Assembly (NCBI GenBank): GCA_016191165.1
Contig: JACPPF010000135.1
Coordinates: forward strand, 1-57,104
Source: Planctomycetota bacterium
Lineage (GTDB): Bacteria > Planctomycetota > Planctomycetia > Gemmatales > Gemmataceae
Length of the DNA: 57,104 nt
Direction: 5' to 3'
Below, piece by piece: positions 1 through 11,400 of this stretch. Both the position numbers and the translations under genes were made by a program. The notes under the pieces are model-generated. The model did not search any database. It was not told the origin of the DNA and was given only the letters and a program-made list of their open reading frames with translations. Numbering within the stretch: position 1 is the stretch's first letter; every line of letters starts with the position of its first letter.

Positions 1-125
1 CGCTCCGCTCGCCTACGCTGCGCTCCGGCTCGCTGCGCTCCGCCAGGCCACCGCCCCGGCAAAGTCCGCCTCGGCAGCATGGGGAATTATAATTGTCGCT
101 AATGGGGAAGGGTATTTGTCGCCGA
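1..125. other. left edge, no gene seen
   Basis: This GC-rich stretch is made of short reiterated words such as GCTCCG and GCTGCGCTCC, followed by an AT-richer patch near 85-110. I see no convincing reading frame with a ribosome binding site. It lies just downstream of the RHS fragment that ends at 126. Confidence 0.4.
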
Positions 126-899
126 TCAGACCTGAATTCCAACTGCTTGCGCCTTGTTTCCACTTGGGTCCTTCAGAATCTGCGCTTTGTTTTTGACATA
201 TCGATACAGATTGCTATCCCCAGCATCAAATCCCAATGGGTCTTGGCTGATCCATCGCGCGGTCGGCGGGTCATAGTAGCGGGCGCGGTTGTTTTGTAGC
301 TGCGATTCGACGTCGAACTCGCGCCCAGTCCACGCATAGAGGCCGCGGAAGCTTGAATCGGTTTCGCTCGTGATGTTGCCGAACGCGTCATACACCAGCG
401 CGTCTTTGACCGTTGCCGCGTTGTCGAGAACTTTGCGCGTGGAACCCAGATGATCCGTCAGGTACCAGTACGCATTGCCGCCGGTGATGTAGCCGAGGTG
501 TTGATCGACGTTGTCGCCGTCGAGGTTTCGCGATGTCAAAGAACTGCTGCCGTCGAGGACGGCCCAAATGTCGAAATTCTCTGTGCCGATGGGATTGGCT
601 TTCGCGGGGTTCCAGCCCTCAAGCGCGAAACGTGTCACAACGGCTGAGCCGCCGCCTGAGCCATCCGCGTCTACCGTCTTTTGGTTGCGATTTCCTAGAG
701 CATCATACTGATAGTCCGCTGACGACTGTAAGACCGCGGTACCTTCCGTGTCTGGGTCTTCGCTCCACTTGTCCACCGAGGTCAGCTGGTTCTTGTTACT
801 ATAACCATATTTCCAGGTCACACCAGACGAATTCACGATTTTCTTCGTCATGTTCCCTTCGGCGTTGTAGGTTTTATTTCGTTGCGAGGACAATCTCAT
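126..899 (-). pseudogene. RHS core fragment (displaced 3' end of an rhs gene)
   Basis: The 257 codons hold the last YD-type repeats and the RHS-associated core: AYWYLTDHLGSTRKVLDNA, then YDAFGNI, RARYYDPPTARW and DPLGFDAGDSNLYRYV, ending in a very short tail after DPSG. Full RHS proteins carry hundreds to thousands of residues upstream. Here the frame is closed by a stop about ten codons before the first ATG, and no ribosome binding site is visible, so this is a fragment. The short tail after DPSG lacks room for a toxin domain. The core differs from that of the giant RHS gene upstream (which has a DPLLGTFSEP variant), so it came from another rhs lineage. It is either a dead relic or a silent donor of core sequence. 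Confidence 0.75.
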
Positions 900-979
900 T
901 TCGACTTGCGACGCTGTTTCTGCCCTTCATCACATTCCCATTTGGCCGCTCAGCGGTCGGGAGAAAGCGACGTCGGCGG

Positions 980-1480
980 TTAATCTGTCAACCAGTTCAC
1001 CAATGGATCAGACCAATCGCCATCAGCTCCATGCGTAGGGAACGACAGAATAATGTCTGCGTTCTCACCCGCTCCACCCGGCAGTCCATCCTGTCCTAAA
1101 CTCTTGAGCGTAATCGTCTTGTTTTCGTTGATTTGATATTGTAGCGACCTTCCCCAAGCGTCTTTGATCGAGTTGTCAAACCTCGGCAAGGTCGGAATGT
1201 TCGCAAGGCTTTTGGGAAGTTGATTGTTTTGATGTGCATAAACTAAAATCCGACGTTTCACGACCCACATCGTTGTCCTCGTCACTGTTTGATCGGAAAC
1301 CCTATCGGAAAGAAAATAACTAAAAATGCCCGTTGCTACAAGCATCAGCAGCGCAATGAACATTATGAATATCAGCAGCACCAGAAAACCCCAAATAAAG
1401 TTCCTGTAGACCATAGAGCGAGGGACACCTAAATCGGGAAGACAACGTGTACCGGATCGACTGAAATCATTACTTCGCAT
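980..1480 (-). CDS. small membrane-anchored GspG-like protein, candidate immunity gene
   Basis: The protein has one strong hydrophobic helix (about residues 26-57, rich in L, I, F and V) near the N-terminus and a roughly 100-residue exported or cytosolic C-terminal part. The C-terminal part resembles the end of type II secretion pseudopilin GspG: DAWGRSLQYQ followed by SLGQDGLPGG and a run of acidic residues. It lacks the usual prepilin FTLIE motif. A start at the internal Met of MVYRNF (about residue 24) is possible. The 5' end overlaps the end of the upstream RHS tip by 11 bases, which suggests coupled translation. By position it could encode the immunity protein for that tip, but this is inference; a stray pseudopilin-like protein is the alternative. 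Confidence 0.6.
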   Translation of the reverse strand: MRSNDFSRSGTRCLPDLGVPRSMVYRNFIWGFLVLLIFIMFIALLMLVATGIFSYFLSDRVSDQTVTRTTMWVVKRRILVYAHQNNQLPKSLANIPTLPRFDNSIKDAWGRSLQYQINENKTITLKSLGQDGLPGGAGENADIILSFPTHGADGDWSDPLVNWLTD

Positions 1481-2036
1481 TAATCACATCTCGATTGGGG
1501 AACTTCGCCTGAGCTTTCTGAAACATCCATTGCGAGAACATTCTGCAATTGTGCCTTGCAAGAGAATAGCCGTCTTCTTTTCCCACAAATGTATCGAGGT
1601 AAGCCTTGAACTCGTTGTCTTCCTCTGGAGTCGTCTGAAGAATACTTGCTACGGTGCCATTCCCAACTTTACGATTTGTCGTTTCGTCGAACACTCGACC
1701 AGTAGCCCAAGTAGCTGTCCAACTTGTGCCAATTCCAAGCCAGTTTGGTCCAACCCACCAATCGACACCACCGGTTGCCGCGAAAGTGTAGTATGAACGT
1801 CCTGTTTTCACCCATCTGTCGCCTTTCTTTTTCCAGGTATCCACAGCAATATCTTGATGGACTGCCTTGTTAACGGGATTAGGGACAAGACCGGATGAAG
1901 AGGTTGGAGCGTTTGCACCGGTAATCACATAAATGGAATTACCGCTTGGATCTATTACAACCATCGGTCGATTGTTCACGTATCGATAAAGATTGCTATC
2001 GCCCGCATCAAACCCGAGTGGGTCAACGAATAACAC
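1470..2036 (-). pseudogene. orphan RHS C-terminal tip with putative cysteine-peptidase-like toxin domain
   Basis: RHS homology begins abruptly at DPLGFDAGDSNLYRYV and runs through VVIDPSG, the conserved end of the RHS core, and is followed by about 150 residues of unrelated C-terminal domain. That domain has a HQDIAVDTW stretch and, near its end, YSLARHNCRMFSQWMF. A His early and an Asn-Cys pair late are reminiscent of permuted papain-like folds (LRAT/PPPDE type); this fold call is tentative. No in-frame RHS sequence lies upstream and no good start signal is seen, so it is an orphan tip rather than a full gene. A small membrane-protein gene overlaps its 3' end. The DPLGF stretch closely matches that of the RHS fragment at 126-899. 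Confidence 0.65.
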
Positions 2037-2425
2037 CGACGGTGTTTCGCGGCAGCGGCGACGTAACCGCGGTGTTTTACACGGGTTAGCGTCGGTTCAT
2101 CCCGGCGGAATCCGCGTCCACCAGATTTTGCGCCCGACGCGAGTTTGGCGCCGAAAAGCCGCTTTTCCCCGACGGAGGTTGTCCCGCCGTCGCTCAACTT
2201 GCCAAAGACCTCGCCACTATTCTAACCGATCCGGGCCAGCAGAGCGAGAGGGTTCTGCCGATTTTTCCGGGCGTTTCAGGCTGGCGGATGGATGGCACGC
2301 GGCATGGATCGCCTTCAATTGCCGAATGCTGACTTGCGTGTAAATCTCCGTCGTTTGCAATCGAGCGTGGCCCAGGAACGCCTGGATGAAGCGAATGTCG
2401 GCGGACCAAAGGGCGACGGTGAAGC
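2037..2425. other. gap between giant RHS gene and orphan tip
   Basis: Apart from the recombinase remnant (2217-2411) I recognise nothing in these 389 bases. A GC-rich palindromic patch, GGTGTTTCGCGG and a near inverse around 2040-2075, lies directly upstream of the orphan RHS tip. Confidence 0.4.
2217..2411 (-). pseudogene. C-terminal remnant of a tyrosine recombinase
   Basis: The minus-strand frame carries ADIRFIQAFLGHARLQTTEI and then YTQVS, the hallmark C-terminus of XerD/phage-type integrases: the LGH histidine and the catalytic Tyr of IYTQ. The upstream catalytic Arg boxes and the whole N-terminal domain are missing, and homology starts right where the giant RHS gene ends (2426). It is therefore a truncated relic. 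Its place between the main rhs gene and the orphan tips hints that recombinase-mediated or illegitimate exchange shaped this locus. Confidence 0.75.
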
Positions 2426-5400
2426 TCAGACCCGGATGGGTGCGCTCAAGATAAGCTCCTGAATCTCCTGCCACACAATTCGCGCGCCCTGGCCGGTCTT
2501 GGGGTCAACGATGCGTTTGGTCACGAACTGCAAAAGGCCCTTCATTTCGGCCAAGGCGGTTACGCTCTGGGGACGACTCACCGCCTCCCGAACGACACTT
2601 TTCGCGTACAAGAGGGCCTGCGCCTTGAATGCTCTCGAAGCCCCGAACTCCGTAAAGTACCCGAAAAGCGTGCGGGCAGCGCGTTTTTCCGCGGTATATG
2701 CGGCGGCTTCGAGGGCGTCGACAAAAACGGTTCCCGCAGCCTTCCTGGCGGCGGCCTTGCCGACCTCCTTGCCTCCCTTGCTGATCAGGGATTTGACCAC
2801 GCCGCCTGCGGAAAAGACCGTCGGCAGGAACGACGCGACATAGAAGACGACCGACAGCTTGTTGTAGCCCTTCTCCTTCGCTTTCACGGCCGCGTAGTCG
2901 AAGGCGGCGCTGACGATGAAGCTGATCGACGTATAGACGACGAATTCCATCAGGGAAACCGACGCCTGGCCGGTCGGGTCGATCCGGTTCACCGGGTTGG
3001 ACGCCGCATAGACGTAGCGATTCATCGAGAGCGGTTCGGAGAAGGTCCCAAGCAGCGGATCCATCGTCAGGAAGCGGCCTGTCGACACACTCAGGTAGCG
3101 TTCGCGCAGGTAATACTGTTCGCTGATCGAATCGCGCGGCTCCGCGGCAAACAGGTAGGCGTTGGGCGTGAGTCCGGTCTGGTGCAGCATTCGTCCGAAT
3201 GCGTCGTAAACATAGGTATCCGAGACGGCGCCCGCGATGGTGAGCAGGCGCGTACTACCCAGGTGATCGGTGTGGTAGTATGCGGTCGCGCCGATGCGTT
3301 CGGAAATCAGGCCCAGGCCCACGACGTAGGAGGTTGTGATCGTGCGCGCCGGCGAGGTTGTATATTCTTCAACGACGTGAGGCAGAGCGCGATTGGTGTC
3401 GACGAGGAGGCGCGTTTCCTGGGCGCCTTGCTTCTGCGAGACGCGATTCCCGTCCACGTCGTAGCGGTAGTCGATCCGCGTCGCGCCGGCCCCGGTGACG
3501 ATGACGGTCCGCAGGCGATTCTCGAAATCCCAGAAGTAGGTCGTCTGGCTTGTGGTCGACTGCGCGGTCAGCGTGTTGCCGTTGGCGTCGAAGGTGTAAA
3601 CCGTCGCGTTGCCCGCGGTGGTCTCGGAGGTCAGGCGATCGTTTGCGTCGAAGACGTAGACCGTCATGGCCCCGGCGTCATCACGGGTAAGGCGGTTGCC
3701 GACGGCGTCATACGTGTAATGGATGGTGCGATTGCCAAGCGTCCCGTCGGTGACGTTCTCGGTGAGCAAGCGGCCCAGGTCGTCGTAAGCATAGCTGACG
3801 ACTCGGCCGGTATTCTCGGTACGGGAGAGGACATTTCCGTTGTCGTCACGCGTGTAACCGAAGCTGGCCAGGAGGGCCGAGGAAGCGGCGACGAGCTGTT
3901 GGGACGTGAGTTGATCGCGCGCGTTGTAGGTTCTGGTCTCGATCGTGCCGTCGGGGAAATCGGTGCGGACGAGGTTGCCGACGGCATCGTAGCCATAGCG
4001 TGTGATGCCGCCGTCTGGCGCGGTGACGGTCTTCATCTGCCCGACGGCATCGTAGGTGTAGACGACGGCGCCGGCGGGCGTGGTGATGCTGACGACGTTC
4101 CCCACCTTGTCGTAGGCGTAGCGGATGAAGCTGCCGTCTGGATCGGTGCGCTGGAGAAGTCGGTCGCGGGCGTCGTAGGTGTAATTCGTCACGCCGCGGC
4201 TATCGGTGACTGACCGTCTCTGCCCGGTCGCGGTATAGGTGATGGCGACCGACGTTCCATCCGGGAATCGCTTGGAAACAAGCCGATCGTTCAGGTCAAA
4301 AGTGTAACGGATCAAGCTGCCATTGGCATCGACGGTCGCCGTCCGATTGCCGACGGCGTCATACGCGTGGGTTGATCGCTGTCCGAGCGGTAGCACGGTC
4401 GCGGTTTTTCGGCCAAGGGCGTCATATTCGTAGCGTGTGGTGCGCCCCAGCGGGTCGGTCTTGGCGACGAGATTGCCGAGCTCATCGTAAGCGAAGGTGG
4501 TGCGGTTGCCGAGGGCATCGACGGTCGCCACGACGCGTCCCTCGGCATCAAACTCCTGACCGGTCTCACTGCCGAGCGCATCGATCGATTCGAGGGTGCG
4601 AGCGGTGTCGTCATAGGCGATGCGCGCGTTGGTGCCGTCGGCATAGAGTGCGGCCAGCAGGCGGCCGGCTTCATCGTAGGTGAAGCGCGTGGTATGGCCA
4701 AGGGCGTCGGTAAGCGACAGGAGGTTGCCGTTGGCATCAAAGGATTGCCGGGTTTCATTCCCAAGGGCATTGCGGATGAGGATCTGGTTGCCGGCCGCGT
4801 CATAGCCGTACTCGGTGCGCTGGCCGAGTTCGTCGATTTCGGCCGTGACGCGGCTGGCGGTGTCGTATTCGACCTGGGTGCGCGGGTTGTCGGCGAGCGT
4901 GGCGGGCGTCGCGTCGGGATAGATTGTGGCAACGCGGCGGTTGAGTGCGTCGTATTGGTACGTGGTAACCCGGCCGGCGCGATCCGCAAACGACGTCTGG
5001 TTGCCCGCGGCGTCGTAGCCCGCCAGCTCGCTCGTGCCGTCCGGATAGACGGTCCGGATAAGGCGATTGTCGGCGTCGTAAGCAAATTGAGTGCGGCGGC
5101 TCAGGGCATCGATGAACAGCGTGCGATTGCCGGCGGTATCATACTGATACTGCGTGACATTTCCGAGCGCATCGACGGAGCGGAGCACGCGTCCCTCGGC
5201 ATCGTAAACGGCTTGATCGACGACGTTCTGAACGCCGGCCGGCGTTGTCTGCGATTGCGTTGAAGTAAGCAAGCGGCCATTGGCATCGCGCGCGAAGGTG
5301 GCGACGGCGCCGAGGCGATCGGTCTCCTGCACCGCTCGGCCGTTGGCGTCGAAGACCTGAGAAAAGACCCCGCCGTCAGCGCCGGCGACGGTAAGCGGAT

Positions 5401-8400
5401 TCCCCTGGCTGTTGTTGACCATGTCCGTGCGCCGGCCGAATGCGTCGATGATGGCAACCAGATTGCCTTGCGCGTCATACTCATATCGACTCGTGGCGCC
5501 GCGCGCGTCGGTGGCGGTGAGGAGTTGGCCGAATGCGTTGTAGGTGTAGTGGTTGGTCTGCCCGAGCGGATCGATGGAGATCAGCACATTGCCGGCGGCG
5601 TCGTAAACGGTGGTTGTCGTCTGGCCGAGCGGATCAACGACGGTGATGGGGTTATTGCCGGCGTCGTAGGTGGAACGCATGACGCCGCCGAGGGCATCGG
5701 TGCGTGCCACGATATTGCCCTGAACGTCGTACTCGTAGGTCGTCGGATTCCCCAGGGGATCGCGAATGGTCTGGAGGGAGTTGTTCGGATCATAGGTGAT
5801 CTGAACGGCGTTGCCGAGGGCGTCGATGGTGCGGTTAAGCCGGCCCTGGGCATCGTAGACGCTGCGCACGCCGGCTCGACCAAGGGGATCAAGGATTCGA
5901 GTGAGAAAATGCGGCAAGGCGGGATCGTACTGAATTTGCGTGACGTTGCCCGTGCGATCGGTGACCGAGATGAGGTCACCGGCCGTGTTGTATGCGTAGG
6001 TGACGCGCTGGCCCGCCGGGTCGGTTACTCCGACAATGCGCCCCTGGGCGTCCCGGTGAAAGGCGACGTTTGCCCCTGAAGAGCTGGCGATGCCGGCGTC
6101 CGAGTAGGTCAGCGTGTTTTGGTTGCGGTCCGTGGCCCTGGTGAGCAATCCCGTTTCGCCGTCGATCCGGTAGGCAATGCCGTCCGGTGAGGTGAGCGTG
6201 TAGCCTCCGCCGAAGTCGGGAGTGGCCGGATTGTAAGGAAGCTGCCCGTTGAGAGTGTAAAAGTTGCCGTCCGCCCCGAGAGTCAGGTAGACGTTTCGCA
6301 CGGAAAGCTGGTGGGTGACGCCGGGATCAGGCGTGAAGTTCGGAGTGAAGTACACCAGGTTGAACAGGCCATGCTGCTGGGGGGTAAACGTAAAGCCTTC
6401 ACGTTGACCGCCCGGCAAGGTGAGGTAGACTTTCGTGCCGAACTGAAACGGGGTGTACAGGCCGACAATCTCGGCTCCGCTTTTGGGCAGGCTGGTACGC
6501 AAGTCGGTGTCGCGGAAATCGAGCCGCCAGCCAAACCCAAAGTCTCCCTTGCGTGAAGCCGCGAGGGAGTCATAGATGCGCGTTACCGTGATCGGGATGC
6601 CGCCGAGCGGAATCGACATGTCGTCAAACGTGAGCTGGAAGTTCCCGAGCTTGAGTTCGCCGGAGATGCTGACGTTCTGGTCGAGGATCGATTGCAATCC
6701 GCCGGCGTTGGTGGCGACGAGTCGGAGTACGTAGGAGTCATTGGAAAGGAGCGTCGGGTCGATGACGCCGAGCGTGCCGTTGATGACATTGGTGGCGCCG
6801 CCGGCAAACTTTTTGAAAGCCGATTCGGGGGCGTCGGCGGGGCGCAGGAAGAGCTCGTAGTCAAGAAGGTTGGGATCCTGGACGGTGCCGACGACGTTGG
6901 TGAAGGTCGTGATGGTGCCGTCGGCGGCCGGGGCGGTGATGGCGATGTTCGGCGCGTTGACGACGTTCGGATCGATGACGCGGAAGGTGGCGTTCGCCGT
7001 ACCGACGTTGCCCGCCACATCGCGGGCGCTGGCCGTTAGGCCGACGATGCCTGCCGCCGTCGTGTCGAGAGCGGCCTGGCCGTTGCCGTCGAGGGCGATC
7101 GGCGTGCCGTTCACGGTCAGGTCGAGGGCAGTAACGCCGACGTTGTCATAGGCGACGACGCGAACGAACGCCGTGCCGCCGATGATGGTCGTGATTGGAT
7201 TCAGCGCGATGCCGATCTGCGGCGCGAGGGTATCCGGCACGACGGTGACATTGAACGATTGCGTGGCGCGGGCGCCGCGCGGGTCGGTGACTTCGAGCGT
7301 GACCGGATACGGCGAGCCGGGGAGCACGGAGGCGTCAGTGGCCCAGCGAATGCGGCCCGCACGATCGACGGTCATGCCGGCCGGGGCGGCGGTCAATGCA
7401 TAGAAAAGCGCGTCGCCGTCGGCGTCGCTGGCGAGGACGTCATACCGATAGGTATTTCCGGCCACGACGCGCGGCGTCGCCGTCGAGGCAATGGCCGGCG
7501 GGTGATTGAGCGCGGTCACTTGCAGGGAGAATGTCTGCAGCCCGGCGGCGCCGGTTCCACCCGGACCGTCGAAGGCTGCCAGCGTGACGTTCGTCGAGCC
7601 GATGTCGGCGGCGAGCGGACTCCACTCAACGAGCCCGGTGTTGGCATCCACGGTCAGGCCGGCGGGGCCGATCAACTTCTTGAAGTTGAGTGGGCTTGGT
7701 CCGTTGTCAGGATCGACGGCCTGGAGGGAATAAGTGAACGGCACGCCGGCGGTCGCCACGAGCGGAGGCATGGAGGTGATTCTCGGCGCTGCGTTCGGCG
7801 CCGCGGCGGCGACCTCGATCACGAACCGCTGCGACGCCTCGCCGCCAGCGCCATCGGAAACCCGCACGGTGACGTCGGCCGATCCGACCTGGCCAGCGGT
7901 CGGCGTCCACGAGATCAGGCCCGTTTGCGCGTCGATCACCATGCCCGCTGGCCGCGCCGGCAGCGAAAACGCCAACGCGACACCCTGCGGCGCGATGACC
8001 TGCATCGGGTAGAGGTACGTCGCGGCAACGCTTCCGGTGGTGGGAGGCGCTGACGAAATGATCGGCGGCACGTGCGCGCCGCGCACCGTAACCGTGAACG
8101 TCTGCGTCGCCGCGGCGCCCTGGGCGTCGATGACGCGGACCGCGACCTCGCGCTGGCCGAGTTGATCCAGGGTCGGGCTCCAGCGAAGCGCGCCCGTGCG
8201 CGCCTGGATCGACATTCCCGCCGGGGCCTGGTCGAGGCTAAACTCGAGCGGATCGCCGTCGGGATCGTTTGCCATCGCATCGTAGGCATAGATTTCACCG
8301 GCGGTCGCTGTCGTCACGGGCAGCGACGTGAACGCCGGTTGCCGATTCGGATTCTGCGAGGCGACCGTCAGCGTAAACGACTGTTCCACCAGGGGGCTGC

Positions 8401-11400
8401 GGCCATCGCTCACGCTCACCGTCACCGCATTCGGGCCGAGTATATTGTGCGGCGTCCAGGTGATGCGGCCCGTGCTGTCGATCGTCATGCCGATCGGATG
8501 CGTCGGTAAGTCGAACAGCAGCGGATCGCCGTCGGGATCCGTGACCTGCACATCGTAGAAATAGGTATTGGCAAGGCCGATGAACGTGCGCGGCGTCGCC
8601 GTGATCACCGGCGCCGTATTGGGGGTACCGGCCACCACCGGCAGATTGAAAGCCTGTGCCGCGGCAGCCCCGTGCGGATCTGCAACCGTGATCACCACGG
8701 GGTGGCTCGACCCGACTTGAGCAGCGCCTGGCGTCCAGCGCAACACGCCGTTCGCATCGATCGTCATGCCCAGCGCGAGCGAGGGCGCGTCCAGTGTGAA
8801 CGTAAGGGCGCCCCCCTCGGCGTCCTGCGCCTGCACGCGATACTCGTACGGCAACTCAGCGATGGCGGGACCCGGCGGCGTGGACGAGATGATCGGCGCC
8901 GTGTTGGCGGGAGTGACGGTGATCGTGAAATCCAGCAAGGCGACGAGGCCACGGTCGTCCATGACGCGAGCGATTCCACGTTGCGGCCCGACCTGAGGAC
9001 CCGACGGCACCCACGCGATAACGCCGGTCCGGGGATCCATCACCATGCCGTCGGGGTGAACGACCAGTTCAAAGGAAAGCGGCCGACCGTCCGGATTCGT
9101 GACGACGCTTTGATAGCGGTAGTGGACTCCGACCTGGGCGCTCGCGGTTGCCGTGCCGACAAACGCCGGCCCGCGCTGCCCGGTTGTGACGGCATGTACG
9201 CCAAAGTTATTTAGCTGCGTCGGGTCCAGTCCGTGCAACGAAATGGCGTCGATTTCCTCGTAACCGCCGTCGAGGTCGGTATTGACGTAGACCTTGACGC
9301 CCTGGACCGGGTAATCCGTGCGTGGGAACGTAACCCGGAAATCCGCGACTGCCCCGGGCACACTGGGATCGACGCCGGTCCAGACCGTGTGCAGCACATC
9401 GTTGACGTCGAGCAAATCGATTTGTGTCACGAAGCCATTGCCGAGGGTCTCACGAACGGTAACACTCTCGGCCAAGACCGGCGTGTCATATCCGACGGTG
9501 AGGAAATGGGTGCCGCTATTCTGCCCGGAGGTCGTCCATGCGTTGGGGCTATCGCCGTAGGTGAAAACGTTGGGGGCGCCCAGCACTTGAATGGCGCCGT
9601 AGCCCGGCGAACTGTATTGGGAGCTAAAGGCGATGACCGAGGAAGCGTACTGATCGATTTGGGCAATGCCCTGGCCAGGGGCGCGGGTGATGTCCACGGC
9701 GCCGGTGGAGGGCGTCGTCGGCGTCCAGCCGGGCTGCCCCTCAAGCGCCGGGCGATACGTGCCGGGTGGGAGACCTGTAAGGTGAAACAACCCCGCAGGG
9801 TCGGTCGTATCCGCTGGCTCACCGAGGTCGCGGATGCCGTTCTGATTCAGATCGATATAGGCGGTCCGGTTGCTCAGGGGCGGCGTGCCGACCACGTCGT
9901 CAAAGACGATGCCGCTGATCCCCGCCGGGGTATCGTTCGTGATGGTGAGCGTAAAGCTCTGCTCGTCGAACCCGCCGCGGCCATCTTCAACGCGAACTGT
10001 GACGTCATTGGGCCCGAGCGGCGAAACCCCTGGAACCCAGGTAGGGACGCGCGTGCCGATGCCGGAGTCGCCGAGGGTTCCGTCGTTGTGGTTGGGGGTG
10101 GCGTCGTGGACCTTCGCGGCCTGCGCCTCATCCATCGGGTAATACGCTGCCAGGCCTGGCTCGTTGCCTGTGAGCCTCCTGCCCATGTCCGCCTGGATTT
10201 GGCTCTGTGAGCGGGCAAAATCCCAGAGGCGGATCTCATCCATCGTGCCGCGAAAAAAGTTGGCGGGGTGGTCCGGCGCTTGCTGTCCCAGCACCAGGGC
10301 GTCAGCCGTGTATTGAATGGAGCGCGTGTTGACGCTCGTCCCAACCTGCGCGCCATCGATGTAGAGAAGTTGGACATTGCCTGGGTCATCGAACGTGAAC
10401 GCGAAATGATACCAGCGTCCAAGCACGGGCGTGAACGCGGCGCTCACGACGCCGAATCCCTCGACGTCGCGGCCGATGCCGGCATTCAACGTTCGCGCGG
10501 CAGCATCGAACCACAATTGATAGGACGCCCGGAAGAAGGCGTTGACGATCGATTTCTGGGCGAGGATCTGGGTCGCCTGATCGGTGTCGAACTTGAACCA
10601 GCCTTCGAGTGTCAGGTTGGTCAGGCGCAGCGTGGGCGAGTCGGGAATGACGACGCGATCGTTGCCGTCAAACGACAATCCGCCGCCGCGCGGGTCCCAG
10701 TTGATCTCACCCGTGACCCCATCGATGGTCATGCCGTCCGGCGCGGTGGTCAAGCTAAACTGTAGTGGATCGCCATCGGCATCGAGGGCGCTGACGGCGT
10801 GGGAGTAAGCCTGATCGGTCAATAGCGCCGTGGTCGGCACGCTGACGATGATCGGCGCCTGGTTCCCGATCGTTTGCCGAACGTTGACGACGAACCCCTG
10901 CGTGCTGACGCCGCCGCGACCATCGTCGGCCTGAATGGTGACGGCATTTGGGCCGATCTGATCGGAGGTCGGGAACCAGGTCACCAGGCCGGTGGCGTTC
11001 ATGGACATGCCGGCCGGGCCGTTCTGCAGGGTGAACGCGACCGGATCGGCGTCTGGATCGCTCGCGGCGGCCTGGTACGTGTACGGAGCGCCGAGGCCGA
11101 AGCGATTGAGGAGAACGGTGGCCGTGTCGCTGGCTTCATTGGCGACGATGATGTCGTCCTTGCCGTCGCCATTCATGTCCTCGACCTGAACCGAAACGGG
11201 CCGATCGCCGGCAGTGCGAATCGGAATTGGCGCGCTGAACTGCAAATTGCTCTGATTCAACAGGATGGCGACCTGATCGTCATCCGTATTGGCGACGACG
11301 AGATCGGGCCGGCCGTCGCCGTTGATATCGCCCGCGGCGAGGCTGCGCGGGGCTTGGCCGACGAAAAACGAGACGCCGGCCGCAAATGTCCCGTCGCCGT

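Noticed and set aside
3182-4213. 343-codon open frame on the plus strand opposite the RHS gene
   Set aside because: It is antisense to the YD-repeat region, rich in GVV/DG/GRD-type repeats that mirror the coding strand, and has no ribosome binding site or family likeness.
3200-6130. Regularly spaced repeats resembling a CRISPR array
   Set aside because: They are degenerate coding repeats (YD motifs) of the RHS protein, in one open frame, not identical repeats with unique spacers.
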